NCBI GenBank assembly: GCA_029948255.1
Contig: JALIZF010001823.1
Coordinates: 769,001-833,000, forward strand
Source: Telmatactis stephensoni
Taxonomy: Eukaryota > Cnidaria > Anthozoa > Actiniaria > Isophelliidae
Reading direction: 5' to 3'
Length of the DNA stretch: 64,000 nt
Shown here: positions 1 through 10,800 of the stretch, piece after piece
Position numbering within the stretch: position 1 is the first letter of the stretch
Layout: every line of letters starts with the position of its first letter
Translations under genes and position numbers: made by a program
Notes under the pieces: model-generated
Database searches by the model: none
Told to the model about the DNA's origin: nothing
Seen by the model: the letters and a program-made list of their open reading frames with translations, nothing else

Positions 1-186
1 TGAAAATAAGCCGTTTCCCGTGAATGAAATTGCACAGATAAAACAACTAACATTCAAAACACACAATGCCACAGAGTTTGTACTTCAAATGAAAGTTAAG
101 TTAGGTTTTATAGATTATGGCGGACATGAGCTGGTTAATTTACATAACAATACTCCATAGTTTTGCACTCAACAAAAGCAACTTAC

Positions 187-253
187 CTTGACCACAAACG
201 TGGCAATAATTGGCATCTGGAGCTATTTCTGCCCCACACTTGGAACACAACAT
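187..253 (-). CDS. First coding exon of a zinc-ribbon protein
   Basis: Read on the minus strand, an ATG at 253-251 opens a 22-codon exon ending in a consensus donor (CAAG|GTAAGT at 187/186). The peptide has two CxxC knuckles, CSKCG near residue 3 and CHVCG near residue 17, spaced as in short zinc-ribbon domains found at the N-terminus of many eukaryotic and bacterial proteins. The upstream sequence GCCGCCATTTTCAGTG would be 5' UTR. The rest of the gene would lie to the left of the window, because the 186 bases below the donor look like intron. The exon is too short to name a gene. The zinc-ribbon call rests on cysteine spacing and the clean donor. Confidence 0.6.
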
Positions 254-357
254 CTTGGAACTCGACAAACTCGACAAAAACACTGAAAATGGCGGCTAAA
301 TATGTCGACACAGGAAGACCACCTACCATGGGGAATGCTGCTGACCATATATTCTCA

Positions 358-620
358 TTTGAGTTTGATATGAGCTATTTGAGTTTGATGTGAGGGATTT
401 GAATTTGATGTGAGCTTTTTGAATTGGAATTTGATGTGAACTATTTGAATTTGATGTGAGCTATTTGAATTTGATGTGAGGGATTTGAATTTGATGTGAG
501 CTGTTTGAATTTGATGTGAGCTATTTGAATTTGATGTGAGGGATTTGAATTTGATGTGAGGGATTTGAATTTGATGTGGGACACTTTATTTTGATGTGAG
601 CTTTTTAATTTGATGTGACA
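358..620. repeat. 20-bp minisatellite, about 13 copies
   Basis: Tandem units of the form GAGCTATTTGAATTTGATGT, with GAGGGATTTG and GAGCTGTTTG variants, run with almost no length change; three units fill each 60 bases. Open frames across it are by-products of the repeat. No second locus of this repeat is seen in the window. Confidence 0.95.
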
Positions 621-745
621 GTTGTGGGCCACCGTACAAATTAGTTGTCACCTTTGATGAGTTGTCATCCTGCTAACCAAGGAATTCGCATGGCGACAGT
701 TTCACGGCTAGATGAGTTAAAAATCATAGAAAATGATAAATGCTT

Positions 746-1198
746 TTAAGAAAAGGAGAAATTTTCAAAAACAATTGAGGCAGGATCAATATCAAACAAT
801 AACGCTAGTGTGTCAATGTGCGGGTATTTTCTAAGCCATATAAGAACCAGCAATATCTGATTAGTCAGATTTAAGTTTTGGCGCCTTAATCTCATCCACG
901 GAACGCCATGTACGTTAAGCTGATTCAACGTCGGTGTTAAATCCCTCACCAACTGCAAAAATGATAATGGGGTTTCACCAGTATTTCTCCAGAAGTGACA
1001 TAACTGCCCACAGATAAGAGAGTATGGGTGACCATGAAAGCCAGGAAACAATCGCTGGGCAAGAGGTAACTGCTGATAAGCCAAAGGCGGTTGTAATGCA
1101 ACAAAAAGAAGGCAAATAGCCAGTAAGTTCAAAAGAATCATCCTAAGTTGTACTAAATCCATAATTTTACACTCAACTAACAGCCAGTCTACATCCAC
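746..1198 (-). pseudogene. Harbinger/PIF-like transposase, N-terminal fragment
   Basis: A 150-codon minus-strand frame begins with a hydrophobic stretch and ends in a helix-turn-helix-like segment (about residues 110-143, containing LVLIWLRKYPHIDTLALLF). This resembles the HTH that precedes the DDE domain in IS5/PIF-Harbinger-type transposases. It then stops (FENFSFS-stop) where the catalytic domain should begin, so the nuclease part is missing or lies in an exon not found. The open frame on the other strand at 1779-2111 is divergent from it, as in Harbinger elements, which carry a transposase and a second DNA-binding protein. The family call rests on one motif. Confidence 0.5.
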
Positions 1199-1778
1199 CG
1201 CACGAACAGAATTAGGTCGACGTGTTACACGTTACAATTAGCACTGAGAACTGTGAAATTCACAATTTGCATGAAATTCCATCAAACTTATATGCCCCAA
1301 CTTCGCAGTCGCTGTTCGGCTTACGAAGGAGGTGTGCTAGTTTTCACAATCGAGTCATTTTTTCAATGAATATCAAGACTATACAACTATGTGGCGACCT
1401 TGAGAAGAAACGGATGGAACCTCTACTAACTCTACTAACTATGATGGAACTCAGGGGAACCAAGTTAAGCCTGGTAATTATTCATTTTGCAAGGATTTTG
1501 TTCAAAACAGATGCAAGTCGGTTCATGTTTTCAAAAGCTTATCATTTGCTTCTCTTTCAAATTCAATAGAATCGACCAAAGCAGGAAGAGTAAGGGCGAA
1601 TGCCAGTGAAAAGGAAGAGCAGCTTGTGTCAGACAGCTATAACATGGTGTGTGGAAAGGATTGGGATGCTATTGTCAAAATGGCGAAGAAGCGAGTACTT
1701 GAGTACTGCCACCCAGAGTAATCAAGATTTACACTGAAAGTGAGGAGAGCAAGCTGATAACGAGGATAAAAAAATATA

Positions 1779-2111
1779 ATGAGACGAATGGCACCATCAT
1801 CATCGTCATCACCATCTACATCAACAGCAGTCTTATCAACAACAAAAACTCATGACGACAAAATGCGTTATGCAGTAAAGCGCACGCCGGCCCAAAGAAA
1901 ACTTGAGTCAAAGCTGGCAACCTTCATAGCCTCCTCGTCAGAAGACGAGGAAGAACAGAAGCAAAAAAAGACAAAGACAGCTACAGAAGTGGCAAAAGAG
2001 GCCCAGGAGGCACACACAACCATGTGCAAGAGAGCAATGGAAACCCTCGATAAAGTGAGCAACTTGCTCACGAAAGTCGACTGTCAAATAGACAAATCAG
2101 CTAAGCCTTAG
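1779..2111 (+). CDS. Hypothetical protein or last exon, Ser-rich then acidic/helical
   Basis: A 110-codon frame: a serine/threonine-rich start (residues 6-24), a basic stretch (RTPAQRKLESKLATF), an acidic SSSEDEEEQ patch and a lysine-rich helical tail. A poly(A) signal AATAAA follows at 2234-2239, consistent with a transcript end. A separate open stretch in another frame at 1563-1721 could be an upstream exon, but no clean splice pair was found. It may be the tail of the Myb/SANT-like partner protein of a Harbinger transposon, given the transposase fragment facing away at 746-1198. No SANT domain is visible, so this is only an inference. Confidence 0.35.
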   Translation: MRRMAPSSSSSPSTSTAVLSTTKTHDDKMRYAVKRTPAQRKLESKLATFIASSSEDEEEQKQKKTKTATEVAKEAQEAHTTMCKRAMETLDKVSNLLTKVDCQIDKSAKP

Positions 2112-2558
2112 AGTTAATTGTGAGTAGGATTATGTGTTTAATGTTGTTAATGTTATTTAAAAACAACATGATAGATATCCTAGCTATAATATTGTTCATG
2201 TATTCTAAGTATGTCGAAATAATCAATATAATTAATAAAAACCTTTGAACCTTTAGCTGTTTACTGATTGTACATATATCCCTTCAGTGGGATAAAAGCG
2301 ATATAACTCGTGCAAGAAGTACACAAAAATCTATTTTTAGCGGCTACGCAATTTTGAACTAAAAGATAGTTGACATATAGTATTGTAAAATTAAAATCTA
2401 CTTGCTTTAATTTTTCCAACAAAAATCGGACCCCAGTCAATGAGCCGTGAAGCTGCCAGCGCGCGCTTGCCTCAGTTATCGAGATGACAACTAATGTGCA
2501 TGTTAAATACTCGACAAAACATATTTGCATGTTAAAAACGCTTATGTGAAATCGTTCT
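2112..2558. other. Non-coding spacer
   Basis: AT-rich sequence containing the AATAAA at 2234-2239. Nothing else recognisable. Confidence 0.5.
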
Positions 2559-3275
2559 AATGACCTCGAATTCCTATTTCACCGGCAGTTTTCAAATTTT
2601 CCAATATTTCCCCGTAAAAAACATTCGTACACCATCTAAAGTACACTATCTTTATTTAGAAATGGTAAGCGGTCATAGTTAGCGCTGTAGTGTCCAACTA
2701 GCTCTTTTTCTCTAGCCCCGGCACAGAGTACAACGAGCGACCAAAAGACACTTCGAAAAATTCAATCCTGGTCGTTCTACTCTGTGCCGGAGCTAGGCAA
2801 ATACAGTTAATTACATATTACACCGCTTCCATTCCTAAATAAAGATAGAATACTTTAGATGGTGTAAGAATTTTTTTTCGGGGAAGTTTTGGAAAATTTT
2901 TGACCGGCAGTTTTGAATTTTTGTTGCAAGAATATCTCCAAAAATAAGAGTCGAATGATATTCAAAACATTCTATCTATATTCAGGAATGCTCAATTACT
3001 AAGGAAAGTGCTTCAAAATCGAACTAGCCCAACATGTCTTGTCTCGGCACAGAGTAGAACGACCAGGATTGAATTTTTCGAAGTGTCTTTTGGTCGCTCG
3101 TTGTACTCTGTGCCGGGGCTAGAGAAAAAGAGCTAGTTGGACACTACAGCGCTAACTATGACCGCTTACCATTTCTAAATAAAGATAGTGTACTTTAGAT
3201 GGTGTACGAATGTTTTTTACGGGGAAATATTGGAAAATTTGAAAACTGCCGGTCAAATAGGAATTCGAGGTCATT
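2559..3275. mobile_element. Inverted-repeat (foldback) element, ~230-bp arms
   Basis: Bases 2559-2789 and 3044-3275 are near-perfect reverse complements, ending in AATGACCTCGAATTCC and its complement. The loop (2790-3043) contains a further degenerate partial copy of the right arm at about 2820-2930. No coding sequence. This is a non-autonomous DNA element or foldback. Confidence 0.9.
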
Positions 3276-3299
3276 GACCGGCTGCCGGTCAAATAGACA

Positions 3300-4510
3300 C
3301 AGCGTATTTTTAATTTATTTAATTTATTTAATTTATTTTTTATTTATTTATTTATTTAAACACGTATCGTCCAGGAGCTAGAAACTCGTTCAAAATACGA
3401 ATTAACATAAATTAATTATAACTTGGAAACATAATATAGAAAAAAATGGTATGAAATTATCAATAGTTATAGAAAATAAATTGAACTGAAGAATCTAAAG
3501 AATGGCTTTCTTAAGGTTGCTTTTGAATTCAGTTAGACTCGCTGCATTATGAACTTTGTTGGGAAGACTATTCCAAACGTTAGCAGCCATATAGCTAAAT
3601 GATTTTTTCTTCCATAATAAGTTAAACCTAGGTATAGCTAGCTTATATCCATCTCCCCTGAGATTATAATGTGTTTTTCTAAAGCTAAAGAGATTCTATA
3701 TATACTGAGGACCATCTCCATATAAACTCTTATAAAGCAATACCATTGACTGATAGATACGTCGTTTCTTGAGATTAGATAGTTCGACGGTACTTAATAT
3801 CTGCTCATATGGAACAGTTTTACCATAGCCTAACACAGATCTAAGAATATAATAATTAGCGTTATCTAGTCGGTCGCTTTGAACTTTACCTAAACCTAGC
3901 ATTAAAGGACCACAGTATTCTAGGTGTGGAAGAATAAACGCCTTGTATAGCATAATCATCTTATCGATGGGCAAAGATCTTCTAATTCGCCTCAAAGCAG
4001 CAGCCTTAGCATAAGCTTTCTTAAGTTGCTCAGAGATGTGAATCTTAAAATTAAGTTTACTATCCAGGGTTACCCCCAGGATCTTAACATTATTAGTAAT
4101 GTCTATCTTAGTGCTGTCCAAATAAAGTCCATAGTCGTACTTGCATGGGCCAACGGAGAATGCCTGTGTTTTGCTGTTGTTGACATTCAGGTGGTTACTT
4201 CTGAACCAGGACGATAACGTCTTCAGATCTTTGTTGACCACAAACTCCAGCACAGTTGGAGAGACATCAGCACCATAACTTGTGGTATCATCAGCATAAA
4301 GTCTGAGTGAGACGTTTGGGACGCTGTAGTTTACATCATTGATAAAGATATTGAACAGAAGAGGACCCAATAAAGAACCCTGTGGCACGCCAGTTTTGAC
4401 GGTGCTGTAGCTAGAAACCACACCCTTGACTCTGACTCGCTGTTTCCTTTCCAGGAGATAAGATGTCATTAGATCTAATCTAAGTGCTACTTGCCGGACG
4501 AAAATCCATG
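3300..4510 (-). mobile_element. 5'-truncated non-LTR retrotransposon copy
   Basis: On the minus strand this holds the 3' half of a LINE ORF, a short 3' UTR and a terminal run of TAAA/TTAAATAAA units at 3300-3360, typical of a LINE 3' tail. Homology to an RT frame begins near 4510, so the copy is 5'-truncated, the usual outcome of target-primed reverse transcription. Confidence 0.8.
3495..4469 (-). pseudogene. LINE reverse transcriptase, C-terminal half, with internal stop
   Basis: The frame shows RT motifs GVPQGSLLGPLLFNIFINDV (residues 28-47) and the catalytic YADD (RLYADDTTSYG, near residue 60), then the thumb-region ILGVTLDSKLNF and the HLEYCGPLML segment, as in jockey/CR1/RTE-like LINEs. 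An in-frame TAG at 3696-3698 interrupts it after GDGPQYI. The same frame then continues with family-like sequence (YMAANVWNSLPNKVHNAASL) to a stop at 3495-3497. No endonuclease domain is present because of the 5' truncation. It is inactive. Confidence 0.85.
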
Positions 4511-4997
4511 AAAATTAAAGAATGGCTTAAAACATTGCTTAATTTTTGCTTAATGAATCCAATAGTCACCATGAAGCAACATTTTCTTTGTATTCAAAAG
4601 AAATAGGTAGAAACTGTCGAGCATTCAAGCTTTCAAATTGTGTATGTATGACGTCATACATACAACCCTATTGTTCTTTAAGATTTTGAATGATAATTTC
4701 TCTATAATGAGGGACATTTATCGCAAAACTCAAACGATGATTGCCTAGTTTTTCAGCTGTGTTCATCTTCAGATAGAAATAATCAGTTTTAATCGGTTTT
4801 GAATATAACCGATTTTCGTCCAAGTGGCCCTTTAATAGTGTAGATTTGGCTTCGCGTACGTTTGTTGTTATGTCGCTTCAAGGCATAAGGTAATGTAGAA
4901 AGAGTATGTTCCATTACTTTACTTGATGTAATCAGACAGAGCTTTTATTGATTGTTGCGAGTTTTAGAAAGATTTAATAAAACTATATTTTATATAT
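4511..4997. other. Spacer with a 24-bp perfect palindrome
   Basis: Bases 4641-4664 read TGTATGTATGAC followed by its exact reverse complement and centre on TGACGTCA, the CRE octamer. The rest is AT-rich with no recognised element. Confidence 0.6.
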
Positions 4998-5225
4998 TTT
5001 CATGGAACTAAGATGACCTGATGCGTTTGGTCACGTAATGATAAAACATCTGAAACATGAACGAAAAGATACACGATTTGTTATTGTGTCAAAAACGCCG
5101 TTGTAGAAGTCTTTACTGCAAACAATTTAGATATATAGTGAAATAAAAAGTTGAATAAACTGATATATTTGCAGGTAATATTTTTGCATGTGAGATATGA
5201 TAATAGCTGTTGACAGACAAATTAA
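4998..5225 (+). repeat. Dispersed repeat R, copy 1
   Basis: Starts near TTTTCATGGAACTAAG and contains TTTGGTCACGTAATG, GATAAAACATCTGAAACATG and GTAGAAGTCTTTAC. The same order of blocks recurs at 31664-31830, 33728-33990, 35330-35625 and, inverted, about 34960-35335. Short open frames across these copies on the minus strand look like repeat by-products. Confidence 0.85.
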
Positions 5226-5739
5226 AGGTCTTTACTATTGCGGCTTGTTGAACTACAGGCAACCAGTGTACGGTTCGAGGAGCGTCTTGTTAAAACGTTT
5301 ATTAACGGCAACATGTCAATCGCTCTTACTCTAGCGGCAGCTATAAATCTAAATGTCCTTTTTAAGCCCATTTTGGGCTCCCTTTCATGGGCACGAGTGA
5401 ACCCACGAGTGCGTCTAGTTGTTGCCAGTTTGGTTGAGGCAATTTCTCAACAGAACTTAACTTACATGTTTGATCGAAATTTTGTTTTCCAGCCGTGTTT
5501 ACAATGTACATTTACTAGTTAAAGATGCGAAGGCAGGTTGAACATGATTTATATTTCTCAATGCACGGTTCTGTTACATTATGTGTTTCTGGTTACATTT
5601 TATATAGTACTTCAGTTTTTCATTTTGCTTATGTAGAAATATAAATAAACTTACCAAAGGCACTAGGACAAAGTCGGTGTGTGTGTATGCACTAGTCGAA
5701 GTAAACCCCTACCCCCACCCCCAACCAGGGACAGGCCTT
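5226..5739. other. Unassigned spacer
   Basis: A short block GGGCACGAGTGAAC...GTGCGTCTAGTT near 5389-5420 recurs near 34808-34839, so part of this stretch belongs to the same repeat neighbourhood as repeat R. A 94-codon open frame at 5238-5522 has no recognisable domain. Confidence 0.4.
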
Positions 5740-5850
5740 GAAATGTGTCTATATCTATATTTGGATTTGAGGCCAGTAACCACATGGCCTCATAGAGGTC
5801 TATTTTTGGAATTGTTGTTGTTCTTGCCAGGTCTGGTAGTTTCACAAATT
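5740..5850 (+). repeat. Fragment of the GCCAGTAACCACATGGCCTC repeat
   Basis: TATATCTATATTTGGATTTG followed by GGCCAGTAACCACATGGCCTC and ATAGAGGTCTATTTTTG matches, in reverse orientation, the right end of the element at 36010-36240. The match extends outside the short TIR there. A third end copy lies at 16400-16435. Confidence 0.8.
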
Positions 5851-6227
5851 CCTATACATTTTAGATTTGGATTCCTCTGGCAAATTCTGCAGAAAATCGT
5901 CAAAACGAGCAAAGACGTCAGAAAAGCAAACACCGATCGGTTCACTCGCTGTTTCAATACATGTGAATGTGTTCTTGTCGCGCCAATGTTTATGCTAAAT
6001 CGACCCCAATCAGAAACGTAAAGTCAACAAGATGCTGCTCCCAATGCTGATCATCTTATATGTTTTTCATCGTTTGCCGGCAGACGTTACAGTCTTACAG
6101 TCAGCTGAATTTAAAAGTGCTACTTGCAGTTCCCTACTCGGGAATAAGATTAACTCGGTAATACGGCCGGCCGGAAGAAGCAAAGCTCGATGGCTGCGAA
6201 AAAGTAGAGTAATAATTTGAAATGAGG
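5851..6227. other. Spacer, nothing recognised
   Basis: Contains only short open frames without domain features. Confidence 0.4.
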
Positions 6228-6563
6228 TATAAGGTATTTTTCGAGTTACGATTTGATTTCAACGATGTTTCTCATCGAGTTACGCATAGATGTCAAAATG
6301 GGCGTTGCCTCACCAAAATGGGCGTGGCCGGGCGCGTAACTCGAAAATCGTAACTCGAAAATCGTAACTCGAATTTTTCCTGCCCTCATTTGAAATTGGC
6401 TTAAAAAATAACCACAACAATTCCAAAAAGTGTAACTCGAAAAAGTATTTTTCGACTTTTAGAATCGAGTTACGGAATCACCGCGTAACTCGAAAATAAA
6501 GTTTCATTCTGTCGAGTTCGAATTACGTAACTCGACTTTGATTTCAACGAGGTTTGTCATCGA
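6228..6563. repeat. Repeat rich in GTAACTCG / CGAGTTAC words
   Basis: GTAACTCG or its complement CGAGTTAC occurs about ten times. A block around GATTTGATTTCAACGATG with TCATCGAG appears at 6240-6277 and again at 6526-6563, bounding the segment. The centre (GATGTCAAAATGGGCGTTGC, GGGCGCGTAACTCG) recurs at 7300-7400, interrupted there by a MITE. Confidence 0.75.
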
Positions 6564-7012
6564 GTAAGGTGGCTCGATATAGTTTTTTATTGACCATGCT
6601 TCCGTTTTTCATTCCACGAATTGAGCAACTTACTCTTGACCAACCGAAACGGTTTTCACACTAGTTATTGGAATTCAATCAAAGTTTATATTTTTGTCTA
6701 TTCCATTTTGATTTGTGTTGCCATAGCGACAGTAAACAAAGATGGCTGAAATCAATTTTTCTAAATTATCTTTCTAACTCGAGCAGCTCTAGACAAGGGA
6801 CCATATGGGCAAAAAACTACACACTAAGGCAAAGAAATTAACGTACAATTCATTTTTTGAATTGTTTGTAATTTATTCAAAAACGGGTTGATAATTTTTT
6901 TTGAATTGTACCTTAATTTCTTTGCCTTAGTGTGTAGTTTATTGCCCATGTAGTCCGCAGTGAAGTGAAAAATGGAAGGATTGTCAATAAAAAACTATAT
7001 CGAGGCACCTTA
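6564..7012. mobile_element. MITE with TAAGGTGSCTCGATATAG termini
   Basis: The left end, TAAGGTGGCTCGATATAGTT (from 6565), and the right end (GAGGCACCTTA, to 7012) are inverted over about 55 bp including TTTTTTATTGAC. Terminal TA on both sides would fit a TA target. A second inverted-repeat element sits inside it. Confidence 0.75.
6806..6948. mobile_element. Small nested MITE, 143 bp
   Basis: Near-perfect inverted repeats TGGGCAAAAAACTACACACT (6806 on) and AGTGTGTAGTTTATTGCCCA (to 6948), extending through AAGGCAAAGAAATTAA. No coding sequence. Confidence 0.85.
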
Positions 7013-7297
7013 AGCCGGCGATACACGCTGCAATTTTTTCTCGCGGTGGCAATGCAATTTTGGGGATTTTGTTGCAAGAGCGAAATTGCCGTATCATGTC
7101 CGACAACAACGCCGGCAACGATGTCTCGCAACAAAACAATTGTTGCAGAAAGTTCAATAGTTTGAACTTTTCTCTACAACATCGCACGCTCGTACTGAAT
7201 GCTGCAGAGTGATGATAGACGCTGCAATTTTTCTCTGCAACAAATTTTAGAATTGCATTGCCAGCGCAAGGAAAAAATGCAGCGTGTATCGCCGGCT
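7013..7297. mobile_element. Harbinger-like MITE with TTA target duplication
   Basis: Termini AGCCGGCGATACACGCTGCA (7013) and its complement ending at 7297 are flanked by TTA on both sides (7010-7012 and 7298-7300). A 3-bp TWA duplication is the known signature of PIF/Harbinger elements. The internal sequence is non-coding. Confidence 0.8.
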
Positions 7298-7400
7298 TTA
7301 CGCACAGATGTCAAAGTGGGCGTTGCCTCACCAAAATGGGCATGGCCGGGCGCGTAACTCGAAAATCGCGTAATTCGAAAATCGTGACTCGAATTTTTTC
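7298..7400 (+). repeat. Second, partial copy of the GTAACTCG repeat
   Basis: TTACGCACAGATGTCAAAGTGGGCG and GGGCGCGTAACTCGAAAATCG match 6281-6375 with a few changes. The copy begins exactly at the right TSD of the MITE at 7013-7297. Confidence 0.75.
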
Positions 7401-7890
7401 TGCCTTCAAAGAAGCCCTCGAGGAAGATATGTGTTGTCGGTTGAAAAACAATTTGCCATGACTCTCTATTATCTAAAACACCAAGGCTCGCTATCAATGA
7501 CTGCGAATTCTTTTGTCGTTGCTATTTGTACTGTTTCTTTCGTGGTTCAAAAGGTTTGTGACGTTATAACTACTGTTTTAGGACCACAGTATATCAAGTT
7601 GCCTCCAACACCAAATGAAATGACCGAGTTCAGCCTAGTACCCAGGCGTTCCTCTGCGAGCGCGAAGCGCGAGCGAGACCTGGGGCGAGCGCGCAAGCGC
7701 GAGAGAACGCCTAGCGAATAATGCCAAGTGTCCCCACAGGCGGACCATCCTCTCAGTTTGTGGTTTGGGCTTCCTGTGTCAGGGTCGAATGGCCGACGTA
7801 TAACAGCGCTGTGCTATTTCTGGTATAATTTAATTTTTGGCGCCAAAACCAATGAATACATTTTGCTCAGTAACAGCTGTCATGCTGTAC
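7401..7890. other. Spacer with a CG-rich palindromic block
   Basis: At 7640-7713 a block of GCGAGCGCGAAGCGCGAGCG type is framed by inverted AGGCGTTC / GAACGCCT. The rest is unremarkable. No gene recognised. Confidence 0.5.
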
Positions 7891-10800
7891 TGTGGTACCT
7901 TGGTACTGTGGTACCTTGGTACTGTGGTACCTTAATACTATGGTACTGTGGTACTGTGGTACTTGGTACTGTGGTACTGTGGTACCTTGGTACTTGGTAC
8001 TTGGTACTTGGTACTTGGTACTTGGTACTTGGTACTTGGTACTTGGTACTTGGTACTTGGTACTTGGTACTGTGGTACTGTGGTACCTTGGTACTGTGGT
8101 ACCTTGGTACTGTGGTACTGTGGTACCTTGGTACTGTGGTACCTTGGTACTGTGGTACTGTGGTACCTTGGTACTGTGGTACCTTGGTACTTTGCTACTG
8201 TGGTACTTTGCTACTGTGGTACCTTGGTACTTGGTACTGTGGTACTGTGGTACCTTGGTACTGTGGTACCTTGGTACTGTGGTACTGTGGTACTGTGGTA
8301 CTTGGTACTGTGGTACCTTGGTACCTTGGTACTGTGGTACCTTGGTACTGTGGTACCTTGGTACTGTGGTACCTTGGTACTGTGGTACCTTGGTACTGTG
8401 GTACCTTGGTACTTTGCTACTGTGGTACTTGGTACTGTGGTACTGTGGTACTTGGTACTATGCTACTGTGGTACTTGGTACTGTGGTACTGTGGTACTTG
8501 GTACTGTGGTACTGTGGTACATGGTACATGGTACTGTGGTACTGTGGTACATGGTACTGTGGTACTGTGGTACCTTGGTACTTGGTACTGTGGTACTGTG
8601 GTACTGTGGTACATGGTACTGTGGTACATGGTACTGTGATACTTGGTACAGTGGTACCGTGGTACTGTGATACTTGCTACTTTGCTACTGTGGTACCTTG
8701 GTACTGTGGTACTTTGCTACTGTGGTACTTGGTACTGTGGTACTTGGTACTGTGGTACCTTGGTACTGTGGTACCTTAATACTATGGTACTGTGGTACTG
8801 TGGTACTTGGTACTTGGTACTGTGGTACCTTGGTACTGTGGTACTTTGCTACTGTGGTACCTTGGTACTTGGTACTGTGGTACTGTGGTACCTTGGTACT
8901 GTGGTACTGTGGTACTTGGTACTGTGGTAGCTTGGTACTGTGGTACCTTGGTACTGTGGTACCTTAATACTATGGTACTGTGGTACTGTGGTACTTGGTA
9001 CTGTGGTACTGTGGTACCTTGGTACTGTGGTACCTTGGTACTTTGCTACTGTGGTACCTTGGTACTTGGTACTGTGGTACTGTGGTACCTTGGTACTGTG
9101 GTACCTTGGTACCTTGGTACCTTGGTACTGTGGTACTGTGGTACTGTGGTACTTGGTACTGTGGTACCTTGGTACTGTGGTACCTTGGTACTGTGGTACC
9201 TTGGTACTGTGGTACCTTGGTACTGTGGTACCTTGGTACTTTGCTACTGTGGTACTTGGTACTGTGGTACTTTGCTACTGTGGTACTTGGTACTGTGGTA
9301 CTGTGGTACTTGGTACTGTGGTAGCTTGGTACTGTGGTACCTTGGTACTGTGGTACCTTAATACTATGGTACTGTGGTACTGTGGTACTTGGTACTGTGG
9401 TACTGTGGTACCTTGGTACTGTGGTACCCTGGTACTGTGGTACCTTGGTACTGTGGTACCTTGGTACTTTGCTACTGTGGTACTTGGTACTGTGGTACTT
9501 TGCTACTGTGGTACTGTGGTACCTTGGTACCTTGGTACCTTGGTACTGTGGTACTGTGGTACTGTGGTACTTGGTACTGTGGTACCTTGGTACTGTGGTA
9601 CCTTGGTACTGTGGTACCTTGGTACTGTGGTACCTTGGTACTGTGGTACCTTGGTACTGTGGTACCTTGGTACTTTGCTACTGTGGTACTTGGTACTGTG
9701 GTACTTTGCTACTGTGGTACTTGGTACTGTGGTACTGTGGTACTTGGTACTGTGGTAGCTTGGTACTGTGGTACCTTGGTACTGTGGTACCTTAATACTA
9801 TGGTACTGTGGTACTGTGGTACTTGGTACTGTGGTACTGTGGTACCTTGGTACTGTGGTACCCTGGTACTTTGCTACTGTGGTACCTTGGTACTTGGTAC
9901 TGTGGTACTGTGGTACCTTGGTACTGTGGTACCTTGGTACCTTGGTACCTTGGTACTGTGGTACTGTGGTACTGTGGTACTTGGTACTGTGGTACCTTGG
10001 TACTGTGGTACCTTGGTACTTTGCTACTGTGGTACTTGGTACTGTGGTACTGTGGTACTTGGTACTATGCTACTGTGGTACTTGGTACTGTGGTACTGTG
10101 GTACTGTGGTACACGGTACATGGTACTGTGGTACTGTGGTACTGTGGTACTGTGGTACATGGTACTGTGATACTGTGGTACCTTGGTACTTGGTACTGTG
10201 GTACTTGGTACTGTGGTGCTGTGGTACTGTGGTACATGGTACTGTGGTACTTGGTACTGTGGTACCTTGGTACTGTGGTACTTTGGTACTGTGGTACCTT
10301 GGTACTTTGGTACTGTGGTACTTTGGTACCTTGGTACTTTTGTACTGTGGTACTTTGGTACTTTGGTACTTTGGTACTGTGGTACTGTGGTACTTTGCTA
10401 CTGTGGTACTTGGTACTGTGGTACTGTGGTACTGTGGTACTTGGTACTTGGTACTATGCTACTGTGGTACTTGGTACTGTGGTACTGTGGTACTGTGGTA
10501 CTTGGTACTGTGGTACTGTGGTACATGGTACTTGGTACTGTGGTACTGTGGTACTGTGGTACATGGTACTGTGATACTGTGGTACCTTGGTACTTGGTAC
10601 TGTGGTACTTGGTACTGTGGTACTGTGGTACTGTGGTACATGGTACTGTGGTACTGTGGTACTGTGATACTTGGTACAGTGGTACCGTGGTACTGTGATA
10701 CTTGCTACTTTGCTACTGTGGTACCTTGGTACTGTGGTACTTTGCTACTGTGGTACTTGGTACTGTGGTACTGTGGTACTTGGTACTGTGGTAGCTTGGT

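Noticed and set aside
441..632. Open frame with SNSNPSHQIQIAHIKFK repeats
   Set aside because: Translation of the 20-bp minisatellite at 358-620.
1222..1569. 115-codon plus-strand frame
   Set aside because: No domain, no splice context, low-complexity hydrophobic end; probably chance.
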